Shown here in pieces: positions 31,562 to 39,185 of a stretch of DNA of 64,000 bases. This DNA is from JAENVT01 sp031430695 (GTDB taxonomy: Bacteria; Actinomycetota; Acidimicrobiia; Acidimicrobiales; Ilumatobacteraceae): the NCBI GenBank assembly GCA_031430695.1, contig JANPBZ010000121.1, positions 22,256 through 86,255 of the forward strand, in the 5' to 3' direction. A program made the position numbers and the translations under genes. The notes under the pieces were generated by a model, which searched no databases, was not told where the DNA came from, and saw only the letters and a list, made by a program, of their open reading frames with translations. The number at the start of each line of letters is the position of its first letter. Position 1 is the first letter of the stretch.

Positions 31562-32011
31562 TCAGCGTTGCGGCGGAGCGCCGCCGGCCCCAGAAATCTT
31601 GGCATCGGCGTCGCGTAGGCGTGTGGCGATGCCCTTCAAGATGTTGCGGGTGACCGAAGGAGACGTGAACAAGAACTCGGTGAATTCGGCGTGCCCGATG
31701 ATCTCGAGGGCGATGTCGGTCTCGGCGGTGATCGTCGCTGTCTGGGCCCCACCATCGAGGAGCGAGATCTCACCGAAGAAGTCACCTGGCCCGAGAGATG
31801 CAATCGCCATGCCGTCGATGGTGACACTGACCGTCCCTTCGGTGATGACCGCAAAGTGGTGTCCGATGGCCCCTTGCCGAGCGACGACTGTTCCCGAGGG
31901 CAAACGCAGTCCCGTGGTCAGCCGGGCGATGCTCTTCAACTCCTTGGCGTTGCAGAGCGAGAACAGCGGTACCTGTGAGAGCACGCTATTGAGGGAATCT
32001 TTGCCAGCCAT
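31562..32011 (-). CDS. Cyclic-nucleotide-binding-domain protein
   Basis: 149 residues, a single cNMP-binding beta-roll: VLSQVPLFSLCNAKELKSIARLTTGLRLPSGTVVARQGAIGHHFAVITEGTVSVTIDGMAIASLGPGDFFGEISLLDGGAQTATITAETDIALEII. The phosphate-binding cassette FGEISLLDGGAQTATI has Gln where the phosphate-clamping Arg usually sits, so cAMP binding is doubtful. There is no DNA-binding domain. The ATG at 32011 has GAGGAG upstream. Probably a single-gene unit. Confidence 0.88.
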   Translation of the reverse strand: MAGKDSLNSVLSQVPLFSLCNAKELKSIARLTTGLRLPSGTVVARQGAIGHHFAVITEGTVSVTIDGMAIASLGPGDFFGEISLLDGGAQTATITAETDIALEIIGHAEFTEFLFTSPSVTRNILKGIATRLRDADAKISGAGGAPPQR

Positions 32012-32055
32012 GACTGTCTCCTCTGAGTGATTGCCAGCGGCAGGCTACAACGTCG

Positions 32056-32637
32056 TCAGCCCGGCAGCATCGGACTCTTGTCGGCCAGGTCTCTCCCCAA
32101 CATCACGACCACCGTTGCTTCACCCAGCGCCGCCGGGCCGCCGGTGATCGAGACGGGTACCGGCATGCGGGTGGCGGTGATGCCGCCCATCACCCGACCG
32201 ACAGACGCGGCGACGTCGGCGCCGGCCGGAAGGACGTACACCTTGCTGGCATCGAGGCGATCCTCGATGCCAGCGGCGTTGGTCGCGTCGGCGACCTGGA
32301 ATCCTCTGGCGGCGAGCTCCTGACCGAGCAACGCCGCTGCACCGTTCACGTTCGAGGCGTTGGCGACGATGATGGTCGCGCCCTCGGTGATCAACGGGAT
32401 CGTCGTGCTGGTGGTGGTCGGGGGAATCGTGGTCGTCGAGGTGGTGGTTGTACTGGTACTGGTGGTCGGCGGCGGGATCGTGGTTGTCGTCGTCGTGGTT
32501 GGTGCAGTGGTCGACGTCGTGGTGGTCGCGATGTCGGGCAGCGCGCCGGGCCCGAAGGTGCACGCGGTCAGCAGAGCCACGAGTGATGTCGTCAACGTCA
32601 ATCTCCCGGCCACGCGCCCATCCTGTCGACTCGCCAC
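32056..32637 (-). CDS. LytR C-terminal-domain lipoprotein
   Basis: 193 residues. Signal peptide with lipobox LLTAC (Cys about 26), then a 50-residue Thr/Ser/Pro linker (long runs of Thr, encoded by ACC/ACG/ACA repeats), then a LytR_C domain (EGATIIVANASNVNGAAALLGQELAARGFQVADATNAAG, SKVYVLPAGADVAASVGRVMG, ATVVVMLGRDL). Surface-anchored and possibly involved in wall assembly like LytR-CpsA-Psr accessory proteins. It is divergent from the intradiol dioxygenase gene. Confidence 0.85.
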   Translation of the reverse strand: MASRQDGRVAGRLTLTTSLVALLTACTFGPGALPDIATTTTSTTAPTTTTTTTIPPPTTSTSTTTTSTTTIPPTTTSTTIPLITEGATIIVANASNVNGAAALLGQELAARGFQVADATNAAGIEDRLDASKVYVLPAGADVAASVGRVMGGITATRMPVPVSITGGPAALGEATVVVMLGRDLADKSPMLPG

Positions 32638-32717
32638 GATGCAGACAAGTCAGCCCGAGGTTGTCGGTCGTTTTCAAAACTGATTCTCAACATCGCGACG
32701 GTTGTTCTTTGACGACC

Positions 32718-33404
32718 GTGCCCGATACTGCGGTAGCCGACAGTGCTGTTGTTTCGAATTCCGCGTCGAACTCGACGGCGGTCGTGCAGCCACTGACCGC
32801 TGCCGCATTCGAGGGACTGGGCACCTGTTCGCTGATGCCCGAGATGACCGCGGGCCAATTTCTGCTTGATCAGCAATTCGATCGCAGTGACATCACCGAG
32901 GACTATCCCGGTCACCCGATGCGGCTGGGCCTGCGCGTGATCGACCAATCGTGTGCCCCCGTGCTCGGCGCGACGGTCGAGATCTGGCATGCCGACGCGA
33001 CGGGTGACTATTCGGCGTTCACCGACAATGGTGGTGGCAAGGACGAAGGCACGACATTCTTGCGTGGCACGAAAACTGCCGACGACAGCGGCATCGTCGA
33101 ATTCCTCACTGTCTATCCCGGCTGGTATTCGGGGCGTGCCGTGCACATCCACCTCCGGGTTCATCTCGCCGACTCGACGGTGCTGACCTCGCAGATGTTC
33201 TTCGACGACGACTACACGGCCAGCGTGTACTCCGCAGCGCCGTACGCCGAGTTCGGTGCTGCCGACACGTCGAGCGAAGCCGATGGCATCGCCGGCGACC
33301 CCGAGGCAGAAGGCACGCTGTTGCACACGTCGGCGGGGGAGACCGTGAAGGGAACCGGCACGCTCGCCCTGCTGAACCTCGGCATCGATCCCGCGGCGCG
33401 ATAA
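32718..33404 (+). CDS. Intradiol ring-cleavage dioxygenase family protein
   Basis: About 228 residues. Protocatechuate/catechol intradiol dioxygenase fold: FDRSDITEDYPGHPMRLGLRVID, VLGATVEIWHADATGDYSAF, and the iron site VYPGWYSGRAVHIHLRVH supplying one Tyr and two His. The second Tyr is in DYSAF. This subgroup usually has a secretion signal and Ser/Thr linker. Here only a Ser/Ala/Thr-rich stretch (VADSAVVSNSASNST) remains with no signal peptide, so the 5' end may be damaged. GTG 32718 or TTG 32709 are the only plausible starts. Substrate unknown. Confidence 0.8.
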   Translation: MPDTAVADSAVVSNSASNSTAVVQPLTAAAFEGLGTCSLMPEMTAGQFLLDQQFDRSDITEDYPGHPMRLGLRVIDQSCAPVLGATVEIWHADATGDYSAFTDNGGGKDEGTTFLRGTKTADDSGIVEFLTVYPGWYSGRAVHIHLRVHLADSTVLTSQMFFDDDYTASVYSAAPYAEFGAADTSSEADGIAGDPEAEGTLLHTSAGETVKGTGTLALLNLGIDPAAR

Positions 33405-33439
33405 GGGCTGGATGAGCTCAAATTCAGGCGTCGGCCGCT

Positions 33440-33559
33440 TTATGCGGCACCTCGTTTGGGTGGGCCGGTGGTCATGATGTGTCCGTCGGGGAGTGTGATG
33501 CTCAGTTCCCGGTTCGGTCCCATCGTGATGATCCAGCCGTTGTGGTGGATGTTCTGGTG
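33440..33559 (-). pseudogene. C-terminal fragment of a DUF222/13E12 HNH endonuclease-like protein
   Basis: In one minus-strand frame: HHQNIHHNGWIITMGPNREL and LPDGHIMTTGPPKRGAA, then stop at 33440. This is the typical C-terminal end of actinobacterial DUF222 HNH proteins (HH-x-x-x-HH-x-GW ... LPDG ... TGPP). The N-terminal DUF222 domain and HNH core are missing, replaced by IS3 sequence in the same frame. Confidence 0.65.
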
Positions 33560-33842
33560 GTGCTGGCGTCGCAGATGCTTGTGTAACCGACGTGCCCATA
33601 GCAGGCGTAGTTCGCTTTCCACTCCACCGAGATGATGGTCTTGCGTGTCTCGTCGGTGATCGAACGAGCCGACACCGGTCGGGCCATGGCGGCATAGAAC
33701 GTGCGCTCAGCCAACTCCAACACCCGACACATCGCTGCCACCGCGAAACGCCGGCGATGCTGGTCGATGAACGCAATCGTCACCGCAGGTGCGGGTCGTT
33801 CTCCCGTGCGAAAAAAGTGGTGGCTGCCTTGAGGATCTCGAT
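33560..33842 (-). mobile_element. IS3-family insertion sequence remnant
   Basis: Minus strand. The OrfA tail reads IEILKAATTFFARENDPHLR then stop at 33780, the classical end of IS3-type OrfA. The OrfB start follows in another frame: VTIAFIDQHRRRFAVAAMCR, VLELAERTFYAAMARPVSA, TDETRKTII and ANYACYG. A frameshift then gives ARRLHKHLRR before the sequence changes to the HNH remnant. The DDE catalytic domain and both terminal repeats are absent, so the element is dead. Confidence 0.75.
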
Positions 33843-34128
33843 TGTCCGTTGCTGCCCGAGCCGCCGGCCTGTCATGGCACAAGATCGGCGCCCTCCTGTC
33901 GGCACCTCAAACCCAAGCCGCCCAGCAAGCGCTACGGAACTGTCGTCGAAGCCTCCTGACCGCCGAGCCGATCTATCGACTGGCAGAATATGGCGCTCGT
34001 CAGCCGTCGAAGCACAGCTTCGGGCGAACCGGGCAGCCCCAGAAGGCGACGTAGCGAAATGGCGCTGCCCAGTTCATCGGTACCCAGCGCCGAGTGGCAG
34101 TTCGGCGCTATCTGGCGTTGGTCCACGG

Positions 34129-34173
34129 CGTTTGATGACTTGCGCCCCGCATAGGGGCTCGAGTCGTCAAGCG
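34129..34173 (+). repeat. 45-bp palindromic repeat, copy 1
   Basis: Imperfect palindrome with ends CGTTTGATGACT and AGTCGTCAAGCG and core GCGCCCC-GCATA-GGGGC. Copies 2 and 3 lie at 34191 and 45211. Confidence 0.75.
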
Positions 34174-34190
34174 CACCTGCGTGATCATTG

Positions 34191-34235
34191 CGTCTGATGA
34201 CTGGCGCCCCGATGCGGGGCCGGAGTCGTCAAACG
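34191..34235 (+). repeat. 45-bp palindromic repeat, copy 2
   Basis: Ends CGTCTGATGACT and AGTCGTCAAACG, core GCGCCCC-GATGC-GGGGCC. Same orientation as copy 1 with an 17-nt gap between them. Confidence 0.75.
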
Positions 34236-34413
34236 TTGCGTCGACTAGCGCCGAATGCCCTACAAGGGGCGGGTTCGCAACCGTCGGACTGGCAGCGAGT
34301 TCTTCCACACTCAATCAAAGGGAAGACAGACGTTCGCCAAGTCTGGCGGGCCGGGAGGACGCTCGACGAAATGCCTCGTGATTGCCACTGGCGCTCTGCG
34401 AAACCATCGGATA

Positions 34414-34437
34414 ATCTACAACCATATGGTTGTAGAT
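34414..34437. promoter_or_regulatory. ArsR operator palindrome covering the start codon
   Basis: Perfect 24-bp palindrome: ATCTACAACCAT followed by its exact complement ATGGTTGTAGAT. It contains the ATG of the arsR-type gene (34426) and overlaps a GATAAT -10 box (34410-34415). Binding of the regulator here would block its own transcription. Confidence 0.8.
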
Positions 34438-34767
34438 GAGCGACGAACAGACCTGCTGCTCCATGCGCTCGCCGATTCGACACGGCGCGACATCGTCCGG
34501 CTGGTGCTACGGGGCGAGCACTCTGTGTCGGACCTGTCCCGGCGTTACCCGATGAGCTTCGCCGCCGTGCAGAAGCACGTCGCCGTTCTCGAGCGGGCCG
34601 ATCTCATCACCAAACACCAGCGAGGCCGCGAGCGAATCGTGCGGGGGCGGATCGACACCGTACGCGACGTCAACCGCCTGCTCGACGAGCTCGAGGCCAG
34701 CTGGCGTGACCGTATGCAACGCTTCAGCGACGTCCTCGCCGAACCTGACGAAGGAGACACACCATGA
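34426..34767 (+). CDS. ArsR-family transcriptional regulator
   Basis: 113 residues. Winged helix typical of the ArsR group that pairs with AHSA1 proteins: LLLHALADSTRRDIVRLVLRGEHSVSDLSRRYPMSFAAVQKHVAVLERADLITKHQRGRERIVRG. There are no Cys metal ligands in the recognition helix, so it is not an arsenite sensor. The ATG at 34426 lies inside a perfect palindrome. The stop overlaps the ATG of the AHSA1 gene (ATGA), giving a two-gene autoregulated operon. Confidence 0.92.
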   Translation: MVVDERRTDLLLHALADSTRRDIVRLVLRGEHSVSDLSRRYPMSFAAVQKHVAVLERADLITKHQRGRERIVRGRIDTVRDVNRLLDELEASWRDRMQRFSDVLAEPDEGDTP

Positions 34768-35255
34768 CCGTGACCGATGTCCGCAAGGACCCGACCGCTC
34801 TCACCATGACGATCACGAGCGAGTGGGATGCCCCGATCGCGACCGTCTGGCAACTGTGGGCCGACCCCCGCAAGCTCGAACGCTGGTGGGGCCCGCCCAC
34901 CTACCCAGCGACCGTCATCGAGCACGACCTCTGCCCGGGTGGGAAGGTCAGCTACTTCATGACAAGCCCTGAGGGCGCGCAGTATCACGGATGGTGGAAG
35001 ATCGTCACCGTCGACGAACCGCACCGCCTCGACTTCGAAGACGGTTTCGCCGACACAGAGGGCAACCCCAACGAGGCGATGCCGACGACACAGTCCACCG
35101 TCACGTTTGTCGCGCTGCCGAGTGGCGCCACGCGCATGCTCATCGAGGCGCGGTTCCCGTCGCGTCAGGCGATGGACCAGATGATCGAGATGGGGATGGA
35201 GGAAGGTCTCGCCGGCGCCATGAGCCAGATCGACGCCATCCTCGCCTCCGCCTGA
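34764..35255 (+). CDS. SRPBCC/AHSA1 family protein
   Basis: 163 residues with the Aha1/START-like ligand-binding fold: ITSEWDAPIATVWQLWADPRKLERWWGPPTYPATVIEHDLCPGGKVSYFMTSPEG, GWWKIVTVDEPHRLDFEDGFAD, and a C-terminal amphipathic helix GMEEGLAGAMSQIDAIL. Coupled to the ArsR gene by ATGA overlap, the standard arrangement in which the two are co-expressed. The ligand is unknown. Cytoplasmic. Confidence 0.92.
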   Translation: MTVTDVRKDPTALTMTITSEWDAPIATVWQLWADPRKLERWWGPPTYPATVIEHDLCPGGKVSYFMTSPEGAQYHGWWKIVTVDEPHRLDFEDGFADTEGNPNEAMPTTQSTVTFVALPSGATRMLIEARFPSRQAMDQMIEMGMEEGLAGAMSQIDAILASA

Positions 35256-35332
35256 CCGTTTGCCCGGTTCAGGGGGAGACAGTGGGCCTCGGGAGTGACA
35301 GAATCACGGCCACGACTCACAGGGGGTAGTTC

Positions 35333-35716
35333 ATGGCGATGGATTTGGTCATCGAGGTCGACAATCGGCCGGGCTCGCTTGCCAAGATCGCGGCCGCGAT
35401 CAGCGACGCGGGCGTCAACCTCGCCGCAGCGACCTGCGTCGGGATAGGTGACCGCGCCGAGTTGCACATCCTCGTGCCATATGCCGAAGCCGCGAGGCAC
35501 GCGTTGGCCATCACTCACCAAGCAGTCGTGACCCGAGAACGCGAGGTGGTGGTGGTCGAGGTGGAAGACCGCCCGGGTGCCTTGGCCGATCTCGCCAGAA
35601 TTGTCGCTGAAGCTGGAGTCGACCTCGACCTGGTCTACGTCGCGACGAACAACCGCGTCGTGTTCGGGTCGAAGGATCTCGATGGCCTCAAGGCTGCGCT
35701 CGGTCAGAAGCACTGA
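35333..35716 (+). CDS. Tandem ACT-domain protein
   Basis: 127 residues with two ACT domains: LVIEVDNRPGSLAKIAAAISDAGVNLAAATCVGIGDRAELHILV and VVVVEVEDRPGALADLARIVAEAGVDLDLVYVATNNRVVFGSKDLDGLKAAL. The RPGSLA and RPGALA turns are the amino-acid-binding loops. Small amino-acid-sensing protein without a catalytic domain. The ATG at 35333 follows a purine-rich GGGGG. It is separated by 15 nt from the proline-racemase-like gene, with which it is probably co-transcribed. Confidence 0.88.
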   Translation: MAMDLVIEVDNRPGSLAKIAAAISDAGVNLAAATCVGIGDRAELHILVPYAEAARHALAITHQAVVTREREVVVVEVEDRPGALADLARIVAEAGVDLDLVYVATNNRVVFGSKDLDGLKAALGQKH

Positions 35717-35731
35717 CGAGCATCGGCTCAT

Positions 35732-36808
35732 GTGCCAGAGAATGTGCCAGAGAACGTGACGGTGGCGAAACGGATCATCTCGGTTGTCGGCTGCCACGCC
35801 GAAGGAGAGCAAGGCGATGTGATCACCGGCGGGGTCCTTCCGCCGGCCGGTGACACGATGATGAGCAAGAAGCTGGCATTCGAACGCGATCACGACGACA
35901 TCCGGCGGATGCTGATCTGTGAGCCGCGTGGTTCGGTTGCCCGCCACGTCAACCTGATCGTGCCATCGACACGCGACGATTGTGCGGCTGGCGCGATCGT
36001 GATGGAGCCGACCGAGTATCCGCCGATGTCGGGCTCCAACACGATGTGCATCGCCACCGTGTTGTTGGAGACCGGGGTGATTCCGATGGTCGAGCCGCAG
36101 ACCCGGTTCCGTCTCGACATGCCGGCCGGGCCGATCGACATCGTCGCCGAGTGCAGCGCCGGCAAATGCGTGTCGGTCACGTTGAAGAATGTGCCGGCGT
36201 TCGCCTTCGCACTCGATGCTGTGCTGGAGTTGGCGGGACACGGCCCCATCGACATCGACATTGCCTACGGCGGCATGATCTATGCCATCGTCGACGCCGC
36301 CGCGTTGGGCTTCGAGATCGTCCCCGACGAAGCACGCGACCTCGCCGAGCTCGGCGAGAGGATCCGTGTCGCGGCCCGCGAACAGCATCCCGTCACCCAC
36401 CCAGAGTTGCCGGACATCAAGAACGTGTCGATCGTGCAATTTGCCGGACCGCTGACGCATGACGGCAACCGGGTCAGCGCGCGCAACACCTGCATCGTCT
36501 CGCCCGGTCGCTCCGATCGCTCGCCGACGGGAACTGGTACCACAGCGCGCATGGCTGTGCTGCACGCGCGGGGTGTGTTGCAGGTCGGCGGCGGACTGAC
36601 GCACTCGTCGATCATCGGATCGGAGTTCTACGGCATGATCGTCGGCGAGACCTCGGTCGGATCCTTACCGGCGATCGAGGCCACGATTCGCGGCAGGGCA
36701 TGGATCACCGGCCTGCATCACTACTTCGTCGATGCCGATGATCCATGGCCCAGCGGTTATGTGCTCTCCGACACGTGGGGTATGTCGACGTCGGTGGCAC
36801 AGCACTAA
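35732..36808 (+). CDS. Proline racemase superfamily enzyme, both catalytic cysteines replaced
   Basis: Up to 358 residues. Proline racemase/hydroxyproline epimerase fold: VVGCHAEGEQGDVITGG, EPRGSVARHVNLIVPS, GAIVMEPTEYPPMSGSNTMC, NVSIVQFAGP and SDRSPTGTGTTARMAVLHARG. The first active-site position (MCGH in racemases) is MSGS (Ser100). The second (DRSPCGT) is DRSPTGT (Thr266). The Thr is typical of trans-3-hydroxyproline dehydratases, but these normally keep the first Cys. Reaction therefore uncertain. A 12-bp tandem repeat (ATGTGCCAGAGA twice) at the 5' end leaves the exact start open (GTG 35732 or 35756). Confidence 0.8.
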   Translation: MPENVPENVTVAKRIISVVGCHAEGEQGDVITGGVLPPAGDTMMSKKLAFERDHDDIRRMLICEPRGSVARHVNLIVPSTRDDCAAGAIVMEPTEYPPMSGSNTMCIATVLLETGVIPMVEPQTRFRLDMPAGPIDIVAECSAGKCVSVTLKNVPAFAFALDAVLELAGHGPIDIDIAYGGMIYAIVDAAALGFEIVPDEARDLAELGERIRVAAREQHPVTHPELPDIKNVSIVQFAGPLTHDGNRVSARNTCIVSPGRSDRSPTGTGTTARMAVLHARGVLQVGGGLTHSSIIGSEFYGMIVGETSVGSLPAIEATIRGRAWITGLHHYFVDADDPWPSGYVLSDTWGMSTSVAQH

Positions 36809-36817
36809 CTGGCTTGG

Positions 36818-37471
36818 CTACGGCTGCCGACCGGTCCAGGCGACGAGCTGATCGATCAACGGCGCATAACTGCTGACGGCGACGGCATTGGCGAACGGTG
36901 CGTCGAACTGGAGGTTGGCCGGAGCCGTGGCCCTGAATGCGTCCCACATCGGTGTGCGGTCGGCCATCGGCAGATCACGGCGCATGGTGTCGAGCGCCAA
37001 CTGACACACGTCGTCCTCCCAACGTGGCTGCTGACCGGTGGCCTTTGCCAGGTCCCAGGTATGGGTGGTGATTTCGCTGACGTACATCGCCAACACCTCT
37101 GCACCCGTCATGGTCGCCCACGGCAGCACGACCGTGCTGGCGAGCAGGGCGTCGTCGGACCACACATCGTCGACGGCGTCGGCTGCGGTCAACCAGTCGG
37201 CTGCCCAGTCGACATGTTCGACCACCGGGTCACCGAGCGAACCAGGAGCGAACGCTTCTTCGCCGCGGCCGATCCTGGCGACTCGGTGCAACACGAACAC
37301 GAGGTGGTCGAGGAGCCCCTTCACGTTGTAGTCGTGGCATGGAGACGGAAGGTCGAGGTGTTCCGGGCGCACGCCGGCGATGATCGGGGTGGCGATGTCG
37401 ACTGCCGCGACAAACTGCGACCGTGGATCGGTGGAGGTCGTACCAGGGGTAGGGAGTGGTTCTGTGGTCAT
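36818..37471 (-). CDS. TIGR03086-like metal-binding protein (maleylpyruvate isomerase N-terminal type)
   Basis: About 217 residues. DinB-like four-helix bundle: FVAAVDIATPIIAGVRPEHLDLPSPCHDYNVKGLLDHLVFVLHRVARIG (His ligand in LLDHL), GAEVLAMYVSEITTHTWDLAKATGQQPRW (HTWDLA motif), and a late AVAVSSYAPLIDQLVAWTGRQP. Members are thought to use mycothiol or bind a divalent metal. Start ATG 37471. It is divergent from the WYL regulator with an inverted repeat in between, so the regulator probably controls it. Confidence 0.88.
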   Translation of the reverse strand: MTTEPLPTPGTTSTDPRSQFVAAVDIATPIIAGVRPEHLDLPSPCHDYNVKGLLDHLVFVLHRVARIGRGEEAFAPGSLGDPVVEHVDWAADWLTAADAVDDVWSDDALLASTVVLPWATMTGAEVLAMYVSEITTHTWDLAKATGQQPRWEDDVCQLALDTMRRDLPMADRTPMWDAFRATAPANLQFDAPFANAVAVSSYAPLIDQLVAWTGRQP

Positions 37472-37490
37472 GACAGGAGCATGTGCCCTG

Positions 37491-37515
37491 AAACAGGTCA
37501 CCTTCTGTCCTGTTT
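37491..37515. promoter_or_regulatory. Operator between the TIGR03086-like gene and the WYL regulator
   Basis: Inverted repeat AAACAGG-N11-CCTGTTT in the 62-bp divergent gap. It lies close to both start codons and is a candidate site for the WYL/YafY-type regulator. Confidence 0.55.
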
Positions 37516-37533
37516 ATGTGGAAAGATTTTCGT

Positions 37534-38577
37534 ATGCGCGCCGACCGCCTCGTGGCCATCCTGCTGATGCTGCAGACCAGGGGGCAGGTCACCGCCGTCG
37601 AGGTCGCAACCGAGCTGGAGATCTCGGAACGCACCGCCCGTCGTGACCTGGATTCATTGGGGGTAGCCGGGTTGCCTGTGTACTCGGTGCAGGGCCGGAA
37701 CGGTGGCTGGCGACTGCTCGGCGATGGTCGAACCGATCTCAGTGGTCTGACTTCAACCGAGACCCAGGCGCTGTTCTTGCTGGCGGGGCCGAGAGCCACG
37801 ACGCCCGAGCTGCGAGCCGCGTTACGCAAGCTGGTGCGGGCCCTTCCCGAGCCGTTTCGCGAGCGTGCCGAGGCTGCTTCGGCAGCCGTGGTGCACGACG
37901 CCACGAGTTGGAGCGGCTCGGGTATCGAGCGACCGACACCGGTCCATCTCGACGCCGTGCAGAGCGCGGTGATCGCCGGTCGCCAGATCGTGCTCGGATA
38001 CATCGCCCGCGCAGGCGTGCCCACGACTCGCACCGTGCATCCTCTCGGCCTGGCCACCAAGAGCGGGTCCTGGTATCTCGTCGCCGAGACCGATGCCGGT
38101 CGCCGCACTTTCCGCGTCGACCGTATTCAGTCGGTCGAGATCACCGACGACCTCGTGATACGGCCGGAGGGTTTCGAGCTTGCCGATGCCTGGCAGATGA
38201 TCACCACCGAGGTCGAGCACGTGCGTACCCCCATCGTGGTGCGTGCTCTCGTCGATCCGCAATCCATGTCGTGGTTGCGCCACACACTTGGTACCCGGCT
38301 GCGGATCGGCATGGCGATCGATGGCGGTCGTGTCGAAGTCGAGATCCGCAGTCACAGTGAGTATTCGGTGGCCGCTGAGCTTGCTGGCTTCGGAGGCTTC
38401 ATCGAGGTACTCGAACCGGCAACTGTGCGCAGCCGGTTGGCAGTGATCGCAGCCGAACTCAGTGCCCTTTATGCCGGTACAGCGGCTTCAGCAAATTCGG
38501 CCATCGACGTGAATCGCCACGTCGGTGACACTTCGCCCGACGGTGTGGCCGTGGCCCCGGTGCCGCCCAGTTCGTGA
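37534..38577 (+). CDS. WYL-domain transcriptional regulator (YafY type)
   Basis: 347 residues. N-terminal HTH_11 winged helix: MRADRLVAILLMLQTRGQVTAVEVATELEISERTARRDLDSLGVAGLPVYSVQGRNGGWRLL. Central WYL domain with VLGYIARAGVPTTRTVHPLGLATKSGSWYLVAETDAGRRTFRVDRIQSVEI (the usual WYL is WYLVA), then a WCX extension ending LSALYAGTAAS. The last about 35 residues are encoded antisense to the 3' end of the HAD gene (109-bp overlap) and look unconserved. Divergent from the TIGR03086-like gene. Confidence 0.9.
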   Translation: MRADRLVAILLMLQTRGQVTAVEVATELEISERTARRDLDSLGVAGLPVYSVQGRNGGWRLLGDGRTDLSGLTSTETQALFLLAGPRATTPELRAALRKLVRALPEPFRERAEAASAAVVHDATSWSGSGIERPTPVHLDAVQSAVIAGRQIVLGYIARAGVPTTRTVHPLGLATKSGSWYLVAETDAGRRTFRVDRIQSVEITDDLVIRPEGFELADAWQMITTEVEHVRTPIVVRALVDPQSMSWLRHTLGTRLRIGMAIDGGRVEVEIRSHSEYSVAAELAGFGGFIEVLEPATVRSRLAVIAAELSALYAGTAASANSAIDVNRHVGDTSPDGVAVAPVPPSS

Positions 38578-39185
38578 CGACGGTGGATCCACACCGAAGC
38601 CAGCCCCAGCGCGGCCGCGGGCTCGTGATCGTGGAACAGACTTTCGGCGACGTGCACGAGCCGATCGCGAGCGACGCCCAGGCGTGAGATCTCTTCGAAC
38701 AGCCGGTCGAAGTGGCCTCGCCGCGGCTTGTACGAACCGACATCTTCTGCTGTCACAATCGCATCGAACGTCACGCCGAGACGCGGGTTGCTGGAGGCGA
38801 ACGAAGCCCGATCGATGTTGCTGACGATGATCAACTTGAAACTCTTCGAGAGACGGGTCAACGAGTCGACCGAGTCGGGGAAAGCCGGCCAGTCCTTCAC
38901 CGAATCGCCGTACGCCTTGGCATCGGCATCGGTCACCAGTGCACCCAGGTCGACGCCCACGCGGCGCAACGTCTCACCCAGGATCAGCGGGTACAGAACG
39001 TCAGGCATCTCGTCTTGAACAACCGATTCGTGCCGACCATGCGCGGCGATCAGCGCCTGATCGTCGAGTGTCAGCGCATTGCGTGTCGCCCATGGCCGCA
39101 AGGCGTTGGCGATGCCGGACTCCCAGTCGATGAGCGTGCCGTAGCAATCGAAGCTCAGCGCCTGGAATTGGTCGAAGTCGCTCAT
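38469..39185 (-). CDS. Haloacid dehalogenase type II-like HAD hydrolase
   Basis: 238 residues. HAD motifs: I, LSFDCYGTLIDWE (nucleophile Asp14); II, LIIVSNIDRASF; III, SYKPRRGHFDRLFE with Lys; IV, LVHVAESLFHDHEPAAALGLASVWIHRR. The architecture and the DCYGTLIDWE start match the (S)-2-haloacid dehalogenase-like subgroup, although many members are phosphatases. ATG 39185 overlaps the stop of the tag gene (ATGA). The long open frame upstream of this start, through tag and beyond, is a shadow and is rejected. Confidence 0.88.
   Translation of the reverse strand: MSDFDQFQALSFDCYGTLIDWESGIANALRPWATRNALTLDDQALIAAHGRHESVVQDEMPDVLYPLILGETLRRVGVDLGALVTDADAKAYGDSVKDWPAFPDSVDSLTRLSKSFKLIIVSNIDRASFASSNPRLGVTFDAIVTAEDVGSYKPRRGHFDRLFEEISRLGVARDRLVHVAESLFHDHEPAAALGLASVWIHRRHELGGTGATATPSGEVSPTWRFTSMAEFAEAAVPA

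Larger units (their letters stand above)
33405..34425. other. Decayed region without an intact gene
   Basis: About 1 kb holding remnants only: the C-terminal end of a DUF222/13E12 HNH protein, a piece of an IS3-type transposase, a short stretch on the plus strand (about 33842-33950) resembling a degenerate helix-turn-helix (ARAAGLSWHKIGALL), and two copies of a 45-bp palindromic repeat. Between 34240 and 34405 I see nothing recognisable. The low density of coding sequence and mixed remnants mark it as an old insertion hot spot. Confidence 0.7.

Noticed and set aside
32056..32637. Thr-rich ACC/ACA repeats read as a tandem repeat element
   Set aside because: They encode the low-complexity Ser/Thr/Pro linker of a lipoprotein, a normal feature of surface proteins.
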